A DNA stretch of 64,000 bases from Micromonospora phaseoli (GTDB lineage: Bacteria > Actinomycetota > Actinomycetes > Mycobacteriales > Micromonosporaceae): NCBI RefSeq assembly GCF_900109115.1, contig NZ_FNYV01000002.1, positions 1 through 64,000 on the forward strand, read 5' to 3'. The notes under the pieces were generated by a model. It made no database searches and was not told where the DNA came from. It was given only the letters and a program-made list of their open reading frames with translations. A program made the translations under genes and the position numbers. Positions 25,076 through 34,777 of this stretch are shown in pieces (position 1 is the first letter of the stretch; every line of letters starts with the position of its first letter).

Positions 25076-25200
25076 CGACGCGGGAGAGACCGCCTGGCGG
25101 CAGCCGGGCGGCGCCGAAGGGGCAAATCCTCCCCGGAACCTCTCAGGCAGAAGGACCGCGTCGCGTCAGGCACTGTGGAGCGCCCGTGGGTGTGACAGAG
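25076..25200 (+). promoter_or_regulatory. Glycine riboswitch upstream of gcvP
   Basis: The conserved aptamer core is visible: GCGGGAGAGACCG near 25079, then GCGCCGAAGGGGCAA near 25111, then CTCAGGCAGAAGGACCG near 25142. This matches the gcvT-motif consensus (GGAGAG, CCGAAGGGGCAA, CTCAGG..AAGGAC). A weaker partial copy may follow (TGTGGAGCG...TGACAGAGGGGGAG), as in single aptamers with a ghost second half. The element ends about 45 bases before the gcvP ATG and, by family, should turn expression on when glycine is high. Confidence 0.92.
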
Positions 25201-25244
25201 GGGGAGGGCCGACCCGTCGACCCCCGCCCGCAGGAGCGCCGCCC

Positions 25245-28067
25245 ATGACCGCAGAGCAGTTCGCCGACCGTCACATCGGTCCGGGCCCCGACGACGAGCG
25301 CCGGATGTTGGACGCCGTCGGGTACGCCTCGATCGACGAGCTGATGGACGCGGCGATTCCCGAGGTGATCCGCTGGCACGGCCGGCTGGACCTGCCGGAG
25401 CCGGCCAGCGAGCACGAGGCCCTGGCCGAGTTGCGGGAGTTGGCGGGCCGCAACACGGTCGCCGTGTCGATGATCGGGTTGGGGTATCACGGCACCCACA
25501 CGCCGGCGGTGATCCGCCGTAACGTGCTGGAGAACCCGGCCTGGTACACGGCGTACACGCCGTATCAGCCGGAGATCAGCCAGGGCCGGCTGGAGGCGTT
25601 GCTGAACTTCCAGACGATGGTGTCCGACCTGACCGGGCTGGCGACGGCGAACGCGTCGATGCTCGACGAGGGCACGGCGGCGGCGGAGGCGATGACGCTG
25701 GCGCGGCGGGCGTCGAAGAGCCCGAGCCGGGTGTACGTGGTCGACGCGGACACCCTGCCGCAGACCATCGCGGTGATCGTCGGCCGGGCCGAGCCGCTCG
25801 GTATCGACGTGCGGGTGCTCGACCTGGACGTCGAGGTGCTGCCGGCGGAGTTCTTCGGTGTGCACCTGCAGTACCCGGGCGCGTCCGGGGCGGTGCGTGA
25901 TCATTCCCCGCTGGTCGAGGCCGCGCACGCGGTCGGGGCGTTGGTGACGGTGGCGGCGGACCTGCTGGCTCTGACGCTGCTGCGCGCGCCGGGGGAGATC
26001 GAGGCCGACATCGCGGCCGGCACCACGCAGCGTTTCGGGGTGCCGATGGGCTTCGGTGGGCCGCACGCCGGCTACCTGGCGGTACGCGCCGGGTTGGAGC
26101 GGATGTTGCCGGGGCGGCTGGTCGGGGTGTCTCGTGACAGTGCCGGTGATCCGGCGTACCGGTTGGCGTTGCAGACCCGTGAGCAGCACATCCGCCGGGA
26201 GAAGGCGACCAGCAACATCTGCACCGCGCAGGTGCTGCTGGCGGTGATGGCCGGCATGTATGCGGTGTACCACGGCCCGGATGGGCTGCGGGCCATCGCG
26301 ACGGGTACCCACGAGATGGCGGCCCGGCTGGCGGCGGGGCTGCGCGCCGGTGGCGTGGACGTCGCCGACGTGGCGTTCTTCGACACGGTGACGGCGACCG
26401 TGCCGGGGCGGGCCGCCGAGGTGGTCGCCGCGGCCGCGCTGGGTGGGGTGAACCTGCGGCTGGTCGACGCCGACCGGGTCGGGATCTCCTGCGACGAGAC
26501 CACCACGATCGGGCACCTGGCGGCGGTGTGGGCGGCGTTCGACGTCGAGCCGGTCACCGGTGAGGTGGCTGCCGGGCTGCCGGCGGGGCTGGCCCGGACC
26601 AGTGACTTCCTCACCCATCCGGTGTTTCGTTCCCACCGGTCGGAGACGGCGATGTTGCGGTACCTGCGGCGGCTGGCCGATTTCGACTACGCGTTGGACC
26701 GGGGCATGATTCCGCTTGGTTCGTGCACGATGAAGCTCAACGCCACCACTGAGATGGAGCCGGTGAGCTGGGCCGAGTTCGCCCACCTGCACCCGTTCGC
26801 CCCGGCCGGGCAGACCGCCGGCTACCGGGAGCTGATCGGTCAGTTGGAGCGGTGGTTGGCGGAGGTGACCGGTTACGACGCCGTCAGCGTGCAGCCCAAC
26901 GCCGGCTCGCAGGGTGAGCTGGCCGGGCTGCTGGCGATCCGCGCGTACCACCGTAGCCGCGGTGAGCTGCACCGTACCGTGTGCCTGATCCCGTCGTCGG
27001 CGCACGGCACGAACGCCGCCAGCGCGGTGATGGCCGGGATGCGGGTGGTGGTGGTCGGCTGCGACGACGACGGCAACGTCGACATGGTCGATCTCGACGC
27101 GAAGATCGCCGCCAACCGGGACAACCTGGCGGCGATCATGGTGACGTATCCGTCGACGCACGGCGTGTACGAGACGGGCATCGCGTCGCTGTGCGCGAAG
27201 GTCCACGACGCCGGTGGGCAGGTGTACGTGGACGGGGCGAACCTCAACGCGCTGGTCGGGTTCGCCAAGCCGGGGCAGTTCGGCGCGGACGTGTCGCACC
27301 TGAACCTGCACAAGACGTTCTGCATTCCCCACGGTGGTGGCGGGCCCGGTGTGGGTCCGGTGGCGGTGCGGGCGCACCTGGCGCCGTTCCTGCCGGGCGA
27401 CCCGGCCGGTGCGCCGGTCGACGGTCGGCCGGCGATCTCGGCGGCCCGGTACGGGTCGGCGGGGATCCTGCCGATTCCGTGGGCGTACCTGCGGATGATG
27501 GGCGCCGACGGGCTGGCCCGGGCGACGGGGGTGGCGGTGCTGGCGGCCAACTATGTGGCGGCGCGGCTGCGTGGGCACTTCCCGGTGCTGTACGCGGGTA
27601 ACAAGGGGCTCGTCGCCCACGAGTGCATCCTGGATCTGCGGCCGTTGACGAAGGCGACCGGGGTGAGCGTCGACGATGTGGCGAAGCGGCTGATCGACTA
27701 CGGGTTCCACGCGCCGACGATGTCGTTCCCGGTGGCGGGGACGCTGATGGTGGAGCCGACCGAGAGTGAGGACCTGGCCGAGTTGGACCGGTTCTGTGAC
27801 GCGATGATCGCGATCCGGGCGGAGATCGACAAGGTCGGTTCGGGTGAGTGGCCGGCCGGTGACAATCCGCTCGCCAACGCGCCGCACACGGCGACGATGC
27901 TCGCCGGGGACGAGTGGCCGCACCCGTACCCGAGGTCGGTGGGTGGCTGGCCGGCGGGGGTGGATCGGCTGGCGAAGTACTGGCCGCCGGTGCGCCGGGT
28001 CGACGGTGGCTACGGTGACCGGAACCTGGTCTGCTCGTGTCCGGCTCCGCAGGCGTACGAGGACTGA
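25245..28067 (+). CDS. gcvP: Glycine dehydrogenase (decarboxylating), P protein
   Basis: PLP-dependent first step of the glycine cleavage system: releases CO2 and loads the aminomethyl group on GcvH. The full-length single-chain form (940 aa) has both halves: [13 protein letters not shown] at the start, [34 protein letters not shown] and, in the second half, [15 protein letters not shown]. The PLP lysine lies in [17 protein letters not shown] (about K690). The start codon is preceded by GGAGCGCC. It is controlled by the glycine riboswitch just upstream. gcvT is not in the window. Confidence 0.97.
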   Translation: MTAEQFADRHIGPGPDDERRMLDAVGYASIDELMDAAIPEVIRWHGRLDLPEPASEHEALAELRELAGRNTVAVSMIGLGYHGTHTPAVIRRNVLENPAWYTAYTPYQPEISQGRLEALLNFQTMVSDLTGLATANASMLDEGTAAAEAMTLARRASKSPSRVYVVDADTLPQTIAVIVGRAEPLGIDVRVLDLDVEVLPAEFFGVHLQYPGASGAVRDHSPLVEAAHAVGALVTVAADLLALTLLRAPGEIEADIAAGTTQRFGVPMGFGGPHAGYLAVRAGLERMLPGRLVGVSRDSAGDPAYRLALQTREQHIRREKATSNICTAQVLLAVMAGMYAVYHGPDGLRAIATGTHEMAARLAAGLRAGGVDVADVAFFDTVTATVPGRAAEVVAAAALGGVNLRLVDADRVGISCDETTTIGHLAAVWAAFDVEPVTGEVAAGLPAGLARTSDFLTHPVFRSHRSETAMLRYLRRLADFDYALDRGMIPLGSCTMKLNATTEMEPVSWAEFAHLHPFAPAGQTAGYRELIGQLERWLAEVTGYDAVSVQPNAGSQGELAGLLAIRAYHRSRGELHRTVCLIPSSAHGTNAASAVMAGMRVVVVGCDDDGNVDMVDLDAKIAANRDNLAAIMVTYPSTHGVYETGIASLCAKVHDAGGQVYVDGANLNALVGFAKPGQFGADVSHLNLHKTFCIPHGGGGPGVGPVAVRAHLAPFLPGDPAGAPVDGRPAISAARYGSAGILPIPWAYLRMMGADGLARATGVAVLAANYVAARLRGHFPVLYAGNKGLVAHECILDLRPLTKATGVSVDDVAKRLIDYGFHAPTMSFPVAGTLMVEPTESEDLAELDRFCDAMIAIRAEIDKVGSGEWPAGDNPLANAPHTATMLAGDEWPHPYPRSVGGWPAGVDRLAKYWPPVRRVDGGYGDRNLVCSCPAPQAYED

Positions 28068-28073
28068 CCGGCG

Positions 28074-28100
28074 GCCGGGGCGCTGCACGGCCGCCCCGGC
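28074..28100 (+). terminator. Hairpin terminator after gcvP
   Basis: GCCGGGGCG (28074-28082) pairs perfectly with CGCCCCGGC (28092-28100) around a 9-base loop, seven bases after the gcvP stop. It has no T-run, as is common in GC-rich actinobacteria. The rest of the gap to 28184 shows no gene. Confidence 0.6.
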
Positions 28101-28184
28101 ACCGCGCCGACCTGGTCGTGGTGGTCCCTGACCGGGGGACTAGCCTGGGTCGGCGCGGGAGAGTGGCGTGACGGATCGTGATTG

Positions 28185-28385
28185 TCAGGCGGCGAGCGCG
28201 TGTCGGGCGGGGCCGCGGTGCGGAGCGATGCTGCTGCCGTCGGGAAGCAGTTCGCCGGTGTCCTCGAAAATGATGACGCCGTTGCAGAGCAGGCTCCAGC
28301 CCTGCTCACGGAAGCAGGCGATGACCTTGGCGGCTTCCCGGTCGGTGGCGTCGGCGGAGGGGCAGGTGGGTTGGTGCTGGCACAT
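28185..28385 (-). CDS. Small cysteine-containing protein, DUF5999-like
   Basis: A 66-residue protein starting MCQHQPTCPSAD, then DREAAKVIACFREQGWSLLCNGVIIFEDTGELLPDG and a tail APHR. From memory this is the actinobacterial DUF5999 family, of unknown function. The paired N-terminal Cys/His residues suggest metal binding. The ATG at 28385 is preferred over the one at 28418 because CCGGAGAA lies before it. The convergent neighbour is gcvP and the divergent one is pabB. Confidence 0.75.
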   Translation of the reverse strand: MCQHQPTCPSADATDREAAKVIACFREQGWSLLCNGVIIFEDTGELLPDGSSIAPHRGPARHALAA

Positions 28386-28507
28386 CGGGTTCTCCGGACT
28401 GTGGGGGCACTGTGTCATGGTTCACATGACCAGTGACGCACAGTACCAAGCGAAAGCACGCCACATCGAGCAGATGTGTGCGTGGTGCGCGGGAATCCGC
28501 TGAACGG

Positions 28508-29749
28508 ATGACCAACAATCGTCCGGACGTCGTGGAAGCGCTCCCACTCATGGTTGCCGATCCGCCCGCGGTTCCCGAGGCGTGCCGGGGACGGCTCGTC
28601 GAACGCGCCCGCTGGCAGTGGCATCCGGCCGACGGCGGCGACCCGGCCGCGCGTACCGAGGATTTCCTCGCCGCCCACGGTCTGCGCCTGCACGACCTGG
28701 CCCGCCCGGCGACCCGCCACGACCCGGACGGCGTCTGCGGCGCCGCGCTCTACGTCTCCGCCGCCGCCGGCGCCCTGCTCGCCGGCGGCGCCCCCGGCGC
28801 GGCCAACCCGGCCGACCTGCCCGAGGTGGTGGCGGTGGTCTACGGCCACACCGCCGCCGCCCCGGCCCGCCCGTACCCGCCCGCACCCTGGTGGCGCGGC
28901 ACCTGGACCGAGAGCTGGCAGCCCCGCCAGCACGCCGCCGCCGTCACCGCCGTCCGCGAGGCCATCGGCCGGGGCGAGGTCTACCAGGTCAACCTGGTCG
29001 GCCACGCCGCCGCCACCTACACCGGCGACCCACTGCCGGCCCTGGCCCGCCTCGGCCAGCTGCCCGGCGCCCGCTACGGCGGCGTGCTCACCGGCCCGGG
29101 CTGGGCCATCGGCTGCGCCAGCCCCGAAACCCTGATCGAGGTCCGCCACGGCACCCTGACCACCCGACCCATCAAAGGCACCCGCCCGGCCACCGTCGCC
29201 GGCCGCGTCGACCTGCTCGCCTCGGCCAAGGAACGCGCCGAACACATCATGATCGTCGACCTGGAACGCAACGACCTGGCCCGCGTCGCCCGCACCGGCA
29301 GCGTCCGCGTCGACGACCTGTTCGCGGTACGCCGCTGGTGCGACCTGTGGCAGGCGGAGTCGACCGTACGCGCCGACGTCGCCGACGGGCTCGGCCTGGC
29401 CGACCTGCTGCGCGCCGTCTGCCCCGGCGGCTCGGTCACCGGCGCGCCGAAGCTGGCCGCCCTGGACCGCATCGCCGACCTGGAGCCCGTCGGCCGTGGC
29501 GCCAGCATGGGCGCCCTCGGCTGGGTCGGCCACGACCACCTCGACCTGGGACTGACCATCCGCACGGCCGCCGTGGACGGCGACGCGGTGCACGTGTGGG
29601 CCGGCGGCGGCATCACCTGGGACAGCGACCCCGACGCCGAGGTCGCCGAGGCGGCGGCGAAAACCGCCCCGGTACGCGCCACCCTGGGCGGGGACCACGG
29701 CCGCCGGGACGCCGGACACCACCGACGACCGATAATCTTGCCCACATGA
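28508..29749 (+). CDS. pabB: Aminodeoxychorismate synthase component I (chorismate-binding enzyme)
   Basis: Makes 4-amino-4-deoxychorismate for folate synthesis. The chorismate-binding domain occupies the last 270 residues, with REAIGRGEVYQVNL, TRPIKGTRPATV, AKERAEHIMIVDLERNDLARVA, CPGGSVTGAPKLAALD and an acidic C-terminal ITWDSDPDAEVAEAAAK. The N-terminal part is short, so the protein (413 aa from 28508) is smaller than E. coli PabB (about 453). The start is uncertain: 28508 or the ATG at 28550. It overlaps def by four bases. No pabA is adjacent. The phenazine or anthranilate branch is a less likely alternative. Confidence 0.85.
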   Translation: MTNNRPDVVEALPLMVADPPAVPEACRGRLVERARWQWHPADGGDPAARTEDFLAAHGLRLHDLARPATRHDPDGVCGAALYVSAAAGALLAGGAPGAANPADLPEVVAVVYGHTAAAPARPYPPAPWWRGTWTESWQPRQHAAAVTAVREAIGRGEVYQVNLVGHAAATYTGDPLPALARLGQLPGARYGGVLTGPGWAIGCASPETLIEVRHGTLTTRPIKGTRPATVAGRVDLLASAKERAEHIMIVDLERNDLARVARTGSVRVDDLFAVRRWCDLWQAESTVRADVADGLGLADLLRAVCPGGSVTGAPKLAALDRIADLEPVGRGASMGALGWVGHDHLDLGLTIRTAAVDGDAVHVWAGGGITWDSDPDAEVAEAAAKTAPVRATLGGDHGRRDAGHHRRPIILPT

Positions 29750-30252
29750 CGATGCGCGACATCCGAATCATCGGCGACCCGGTGCTGCGCACCCCCAGCG
29801 AGCCGGTGACCCGCTTCGACGCCGAGCTGCGCACCCTGGTCACCGACCTGATGGACACGCTGCTCGGCGCGCCCGGCCGCGCCGGCGTCGCCGCACCGCA
29901 GATCGGCGTCAACGTCCAGGTCTTCGTTTACGACGCCGACGGACACCGCGGCCACATGATCAACCCGACCCTGGAGCTGTCCGAGGAGCTCCAGGACGAC
30001 GACGAGGGCTGCCTGTCCATCCCCGGGCTCTACTTCCCGACCCCCCGCGCGCTGCACGCCACCGCGCACGGCCTGGACCAGCACGGCGAACCGTTGACCA
30101 TCGCCGGCAGCGGCTTCCTCGCCCGCGCCCTGCAACACGAGACCGACCACCTCGCCGGCCGCCTCTACGTGGACACCCTGCGCGGCGACACCCGCCGTCG
30201 TGCCCTGCGGGAGATCCGCGCCGGCCGCTTCGACTCGTCCCGTCGCGGCTGA
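29746..30252 (+). CDS. def: Peptide deformylase
   Basis: Metalloenzyme that removes the formyl group from new N-terminal Met. All three motifs are intact in 168 residues: GVAAPQIG (47-54), EGCLS with the metal-ligand Cys at 89, and QHETDH with metal ligands H131 and H135 and catalytic E132. The ATG overlaps the pabB stop (ATGA), so the pair is coupled; formyl-folate and deformylation form a loose functional link. Actinobacteria often have two def genes, so this may be a secondary copy. Confidence 0.95.
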   Translation: MTMRDIRIIGDPVLRTPSEPVTRFDAELRTLVTDLMDTLLGAPGRAGVAAPQIGVNVQVFVYDADGHRGHMINPTLELSEELQDDDEGCLSIPGLYFPTPRALHATAHGLDQHGEPLTIAGSGFLARALQHETDHLAGRLYVDTLRGDTRRRALREIRAGRFDSSRRG

Positions 30253-30270
30253 ACCCGCCGACCACCGACC

Positions 30271-30300
30271 CCGGGTGATCTCGTACTCCACCTCACCCGG
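30271..30300 (+). terminator. Possible terminator after def
   Basis: CCGGGTGA (30271-30278) pairs with TCACCCGG (30293-30300) around a 14-base loop, 18 bases after the def stop. The loop is large and there is no T-run, so this is moderate evidence only. Confidence 0.4.
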
Positions 30301-30379
30301 TGTCGACCGCCGTCGTCTCGGCGAAGATCCGCCGCAGCCCGAGGCCGGCGAAGCCGTGCCGGTGGTGTCGGCTGCCCGC

Positions 30380-31156
30380 TCAGCGACCTGTGGCGACGAG
30401 ACCGACCTCGACGAAGTCGGCGACCCGGGTGAACCCCAGCCGCTCGTAGAGCCGCACCGCCGCCGTGTTGTCGGCCTTCACGTTCAACGTCACGTGGTCG
30501 ATGTCGGCGGCCAGCAGCCCACACAGCCGGGCCACCGCCGCCGCTGCCAACCCACGCCCGCGCCAGCGCGGATGCGTGGTCACGTTGCCCAACGCCGCCA
30601 CCCGGTAGGTGGGGGAGAAGACGTGCACGCCGGCCACCGCCACCAGCTGCCCGCCGTCACGGATGCCCACGTACCGGCCGGTGTCCACCATCCGCGGGTC
30701 GAACCAGTTACCCGGGTAGGCGGCGGCGTACAGCTCGTGCAGACCGGGCAGGTCCGCCCGGTCCAGCAGCACCCCGCCCGGCGCGACGGTCGTCAACCGC
30801 GACGGGTCCGTCAACGCCATCCGGTGGTGCGGCCCGTTCGACGTGACCCGGAAGGTGTCGCCCAGCGCCACCGCCAGGCCGGGGGACAGGTGCGCGTCCA
30901 ACCGGGCGGGCAGCACCGGCGCCAGCTCACCCAACAGGGCGGCCAACTCGACCGCGCCCGCCGGCCGCGCCAACGCCAGTAGCGTCGGTGGCCGGGCGCC
31001 GTGGTACAGCAACGCGACTGCGTCCCCACGCCGATACCACGACGTGTACGGCCAGAAGAAGTCGTCCAGGTCGCCCAACTGGTAGGCGTTCAGCTCCGGG
31101 TCCCGGCTCAGCAGCCCCGCCAGGGCGACCCGGTCGTGTTCCGCGCGTACCGGCAT
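30380..31156 (-). CDS. GNAT-family N-acetyltransferase
   Basis: A 258-residue protein. The C-terminal half has the acetyl-CoA-binding motif A, LGNVTTHPRWRGRGLAAAAVARL, and motif B, VTLNVKADNTAAVRLYERLGF. The N-terminal half (NAYQLGDLDDFFWPYTSWY) has the shape of the FR47-like/DUF4081-type regulatory half in some actinobacterial GNATs. The substrate is unknown. ATG start. It is convergent with def. Confidence 0.85.
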   Translation of the reverse strand: MPVRAEHDRVALAGLLSRDPELNAYQLGDLDDFFWPYTSWYRRGDAVALLYHGARPPTLLALARPAGAVELAALLGELAPVLPARLDAHLSPGLAVALGDTFRVTSNGPHHRMALTDPSRLTTVAPGGVLLDRADLPGLHELYAAAYPGNWFDPRMVDTGRYVGIRDGGQLVAVAGVHVFSPTYRVAALGNVTTHPRWRGRGLAAAAVARLCGLLAADIDHVTLNVKADNTAAVRLYERLGFTRVADFVEVGLVATGR

Positions 31157-31189
31157 CCGCCGATGATCACACGCGCGGCGCGGTGCCGG

Positions 31190-31969
31190 TCACCCGGCCA
31201 GCCACTGGTCATAGCCGAGCTTCGCCACCAGGGCGAGCACCACCACCAGCAGCACCACCCGCACGAACCCCGACCCGCGCCGCAACGCCATCCGCGCACC
31301 CACCGCCGCCCCGGCGATGTTGCACACCGCCATCGCCGCGCCCAGCAGCCACCACACGTGCCCGGTCGCCGCGAACACCACCAGCGCGCCGGCGTTGGTG
31401 CCCGCGTTGACCACCTTCGCCATCGCCGAGCCGTGCAGGAAGTCCGCACCCACCAGCACGGTGAACGCCACCACCAGGAACGTGCCGGTGCCCGGACCGA
31501 TCAACCCGTCGTAGGTGGCGATACCCACCCCCGCCACCAGCACCGCCGCGACCACCCGCACCCGGGTCCGCCGCTGCGGCACCGCCCGCACCCCCAGCCG
31601 GGGGCGCAGCACCACGAACAACGCCACCGACACCAGCACCACCAGCACCACCGGCCGGTACGCCGACGGCGGCACCGCACCGGCCAACGCCGCGCCCAGC
31701 CCGGCGCAGAGCACCGCCAGTGCCGCCGCCGGCCCCGCCACCCGCCAGTCGATCGTGGTGCGGCGGGCGAACGTCACCGCCGCCGTCGACGTTCCCGCGA
31801 TCGCCGCCAACTTGTTGGTGCCCAACGCGGTGGCCGGCGGCATCCCCGGCGCGGCCACCAGCAGCGCCGGCAACAACAGCAACCCGCCACCGCCGACCAC
31901 GGCGTCCACCCAACCGGCCAGCGCGGCAACGGTCAGCAGCGTCGCGATCGTCCACGGCTCCAACTCCAC
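31190..31969 (-). CDS. TSUP-family permease (TauE/SafE)
   Basis: A 259-residue membrane protein with about eight hydrophobic helices and the family pattern. GWVDAVVGGGGLLLLPALL stands near the start with TALGTNKLAAIAGTSTAAV. A repeat unit in the second half reads GTFLVVAFTVLVGADFLHGSAMAKVVN. TSUP members export or import sulfite, sulfonates or other organic anions; nothing here fixes the substrate. GTG start. It stands alone between two acetyltransferase/phosphatase-type genes. Confidence 0.9.
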   Translation of the reverse strand: MELEPWTIATLLTVAALAGWVDAVVGGGGLLLLPALLVAAPGMPPATALGTNKLAAIAGTSTAAVTFARRTTIDWRVAGPAAALAVLCAGLGAALAGAVPPSAYRPVVLVVLVSVALFVVLRPRLGVRAVPQRRTRVRVVAAVLVAGVGIATYDGLIGPGTGTFLVVAFTVLVGADFLHGSAMAKVVNAGTNAGALVVFAATGHVWWLLGAAMAVCNIAGAAVGARMALRRGSGFVRVVLLVVVLALVAKLGYDQWLAG

Positions 31970-32146
31970 GAGCCGCCATTCTTCCCACCAGGGCGTACGC
32001 CGCGCCGCCGGTTGTGGTCAGCCTCACCGGTCACGGCGGCGCCGCAACCAGATCCCCATCGCTGCGACGGCCACGAACACCAGCATCGAACAGAACAACG
32101 CCCGCACCATCGGGCAACTGTGCCACGGCGTCGCTAAGGTGACACG

Positions 32147-32926
32147 GTGCGCCTGGCCACGTTCAACCTGCTGCACGGCCGGTCCCTGCACGACGGCCTG
32201 GTCGACCCGGCCCGACTGGCCACCGCTGTCGCCGCCCTCGACGCCGACGTCCTCGCCCTGCAGGAAGTCGACCGCGACCAGTCCCGCAGCAATCATCTCG
32301 ACCTGACCGCCGTCGCCGCGCAGGCCCTCGGCGCGGCCGAGCACCGGTTCGCCGCCGCCGTGGTCGGCACCCCCGGCGTGGCGTTTCGCCCCCTGACCCA
32401 CGACGACGACGGCCACGGCGAACCCTGCTACGGCGTCGGCCTGGTCTCCCGCCATCCGGTCGTCAGCTGGCGGGTGACCCGGCTGCGCCCCGCGCCCGTA
32501 CGCTCCCCGGTGTACGTGCCCGGCCCCGGCGGCGGACTGATCCTGCTGCACGACGAGCCCCGGGTGGTGCTCGCCGCCGTGCTGGACACCGCGCACGGCC
32601 CGCTCACCGTCGCCGCCACCCACCTGTCCTTCGTACCCGGCTGGAACGCCCGCCAGCTGCGCCAGGTCGTCCGGGCGCTCCGCGCCCTGCCCGCACCACG
32701 GATCCTGCTCGGCGACCTGAACATGCCCGCCTGGGCCGTCCGCGCCGTCTCCGGCTGGCACCTGCTGGGCCGCCGCCCCACCTACCCGGCCGGACAGCCG
32801 CGCGTCCAACTCGACCACGCCCTCGCCGACCGGCAGGGCTTCGACCAACTGCCACCGGTCACCGCCGTGCGGACCCCGTCGTCGACCATCTCCGACCACC
32901 GCCCCCTGCTGGTCGACCTCGGCTAG
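32147..32926 (+). CDS. Endonuclease/exonuclease/phosphatase family protein
   Basis: A 259-residue metal-dependent hydrolase of the EEP fold. Motifs in order are RLATFNLLHGRSL (with the catalytic Asn), DVLALQEVDRDQSRS (Glu metal ligand), TVAATHLSFVPG, ILLGDLNMPAW (Asp/Asn) and a final STISDHRPLLVDL (Asp-His). The substrate could be DNA, a phosphoinositide or another phosphodiester. TAAGGT (32135-32140) lies six bases before the GTG, so the mRNA may be leaderless. The stop codon lies in a terminator stem shared with the convergent ABC gene. Confidence 0.88.
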   Translation: MRLATFNLLHGRSLHDGLVDPARLATAVAALDADVLALQEVDRDQSRSNHLDLTAVAAQALGAAEHRFAAAVVGTPGVAFRPLTHDDDGHGEPCYGVGLVSRHPVVSWRVTRLRPAPVRSPVYVPGPGGGLILLHDEPRVVLAAVLDTAHGPLTVAATHLSFVPGWNARQLRQVVRALRALPAPRILLGDLNMPAWAVRAVSGWHLLGRRPTYPAGQPRVQLDHALADRQGFDQLPPVTAVRTPSSTISDHRPLLVDLG

Positions 32927-32958
32927 GCCAGACCGCCCGGTTGCCGGTACTGGCCTAG
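32923..32958. terminator. Bidirectional terminator containing both convergent stop codons
   Basis: CTAGGCCAG (32923-32931) pairs exactly with CTGGCCTAG (32950-32958), and ACCG (32932-32935) continues the stem with CGGT (32945-32948) past one bulged A. The TAG of the forward gene (32924-32926) is in the left arm and the TAG of the reverse gene (32955-32957 on the reverse strand) is in the right arm. Confidence 0.75.
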
Positions 32959-33776
32959 AACACCTGGAGTCCGCCGGTGCGCTGGGCCCGTGCCTCGCCC
33001 AGGCGCAGCAGCGCCGAGGCCGCGGCGAACAGGCCGACGGTCAGCGCCGCCAGCCACCCCAGCGGGGCCGCCAGGTCACCGAGGTCCGCGCGGTCCAGCA
33101 GCGCCCCACGCAGCACCACCAGGCTGCTGGTCAGCGGGAAAGCCAAGCCGACCGCCTTGACCCACACCGGCAGGGCGAACAGTGGCAGCCGCACCCCGGC
33201 GACGAACCACAGCGGGTCGTCCAGCAGCGTGTACAGGAACGCCGAGTCCCGAGAGAAGATCAACATGCTGTTGAGGAACGCGCCCCAGGCCACCGCGGGC
33301 ACCAGCAGCGCCAGCGCGGCCACCGCGTACATGCCGGGGTGGGCGACGTGCAGCACGTCGGCGGCGGTCGCCGCGGCCACCGCGAAGCAGCCGAACAGCC
33401 AGGCGTTCTGCGTCAGCGCCGCAGCGCCGTTGCCGATCACCAACGCCATCCGGCTGGCGGGGGAGAGGAACAGCGCCTCCAGGGTGCCGCTGACCCGCTC
33501 GAAGGAGAAGTGCCAGGCCGACTGGACCAGGGAGAAGAAGAACGTGTACGCCAGCGCGCCGGCGGCGAGGAACGACAGCAGCCGGCGCGGGTCGCCGGCC
33601 ACCGGCCACCGCTGCGGTGCCACCGCGGACTCCATCACCGGCAGCACGGTGTAGTACGTGGCGGCCAGCGTGAGCAGTGGCCACAGCAGCATGGAGAACA
33701 GCACCAGCGGCTGCCCGAACAGCCGCCGGTGCTGCTTGAGGGCCTCGGCCGCGACGACCCGCAGGGCGTGGCTCAC
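32955..33776 (-). CDS. ABC-2 type transporter permease (second membrane subunit)
   Basis: A 273-residue membrane protein with about six helices (LVLFSMLLWPLLTLAATYY, FLAAGALAYTFFFSL, LFGCFAVAAATAA, MYAVAALALLVPAVAWGAFL and others) and the ABC-2 pattern FERVSGTLEALFLSPASRMALVIG. The GTG at 33776 overlaps the stop of the ATPase gene. With the other two genes it forms an exporter of unknown cargo. The whole unit is divergent from the HxlR-peroxiredoxin regulator. Confidence 0.88.
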   Translation of the reverse strand: MSHALRVVAAEALKQHRRLFGQPLVLFSMLLWPLLTLAATYYTVLPVMESAVAPQRWPVAGDPRRLLSFLAAGALAYTFFFSLVQSAWHFSFERVSGTLEALFLSPASRMALVIGNGAAALTQNAWLFGCFAVAAATAADVLHVAHPGMYAVAALALLVPAVAWGAFLNSMLIFSRDSAFLYTLLDDPLWFVAGVRLPLFALPVWVKAVGLAFPLTSSLVVLRGALLDRADLGDLAAPLGWLAALTVGLFAAASALLRLGEARAQRTGGLQVF

Positions 33777-34777
33777 CGCACCGCCACCGCCTGCGCGTCG
33801 GTGAGGGTGAGGATCGCGTCCTCCAGGGTCGGTGGGGTGACGGTCAGCCCGGCGACCGCCCCGCCCGCCTGGACCACCGCCGTGACCACCGCCCCCACCA
33901 GGTCCTGCGGGTGGCGCAGGGTGAACCGTGGCCGACCCTCGTCGTCCACGTCGACGGTCAGCTCCGCTCCGTGCCGCTCGGCCAACGCACGCAGCACCGC
34001 GGTGACCGCCGGGTCGGCCACGGCGAGCACGAGCCGCACGGTGTGCCGGCGCACCGTCTGGCCCGCCAACTGTGCCGGGCTGCCCTGGGCCACCAGTGAC
34101 CCCCGGGCGATGAGGTACACGTGCCGACACAGCTGTTCCACCTCGGCCAGGTAGTGAGAGGTCAGCAGCACCCCGACGCCGTCGGCGGCCAGCTGGGCGA
34201 TCAGGGCCCGCAGCTGGTGGGCGATCGGCGCGTCCAGACCGAGCGTCGGCTCGTCCAGCAGCAGGTACGCCGGATCGTTGATCAGGCCCCGGGCGATGAC
34301 CAGCCGCTGGCGCATGCCCCGCGAAAATCTCTCCACCGGCACCTGCGCCGCCTCGGTCAGGCCCACGAGGTCGAGCAGTTCGTCGATGCGGGCACGCAAC
34401 CGGGCGCGGGGAACGTCGTACAGCTGCCCGAAGTACCACAGGTTCTCCCGGGCGGTCAGCCGGTCGTACACCATCCGCTCACCACCGGAGATCACGTTGA
34501 TTCGCCGGCGTACCTCGCGGGCATGCTCGACCACGTCCAACCCGTCCACGCTCACCGTGCCGCCGGTGGGACGCAGCAGGGTGGACAGGATCCGGATGGT
34601 GGTGGTCTTACCGGCGCCGTTGAGGCCCAGCAGTCCGGTGACCTGGCCGGGCGGGATGCGCAGCGACAGCCCGTCGACGGCCGCCACCGGCGCGGCGGCC
34701 GGCCGGCGGCGCCAGCCCTGCCAGCGGCGAACCGGGAACGTCTTGCGCAGGTCGGTGGTGACGATGCCAGTGCTCAT
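33773..34777 (-). CDS. ABC transporter ATP-binding protein
   Basis: A 334-residue ATPase of the DrrA/NatA type. Walker A is GLLGLNGAGKTTT near residue 55, the signature is ERFSRGMRQRLVIAR, Walker B is YLLLDEPTLGLD, and the switch His is in LLTSHYLAEVE. A C-terminal regulatory domain of about 100 residues follows, as in drug-export ATPases. The ATG at 34777 overlaps the first permease gene (ATGA) and the stop overlaps the second permease gene. Export of a lipid, drug or electrophile conjugate is plausible but unproven. Confidence 0.93.
   Translation of the reverse strand: MSTGIVTTDLRKTFPVRRWQGWRRRPAAAPVAAVDGLSLRIPPGQVTGLLGLNGAGKTTTIRILSTLLRPTGGTVSVDGLDVVEHAREVRRRINVISGGERMVYDRLTARENLWYFGQLYDVPRARLRARIDELLDLVGLTEAAQVPVERFSRGMRQRLVIARGLINDPAYLLLDEPTLGLDAPIAHQLRALIAQLAADGVGVLLTSHYLAEVEQLCRHVYLIARGSLVAQGSPAQLAGQTVRRHTVRLVLAVADPAVTAVLRALAERHGAELTVDVDDEGRPRFTLRHPQDLVGAVVTAVVQAGGAVAGLTVTPPTLEDAILTLTDAQAVAVR

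Noticed and set aside
25143..28088. Reverse-strand reading frame of about 980 codons opposite gcvP
   Set aside because: Shadow of gcvP; composition is Arg/His/Pro/Gln-rich with no recognisable motif, and gcvP itself is certain.
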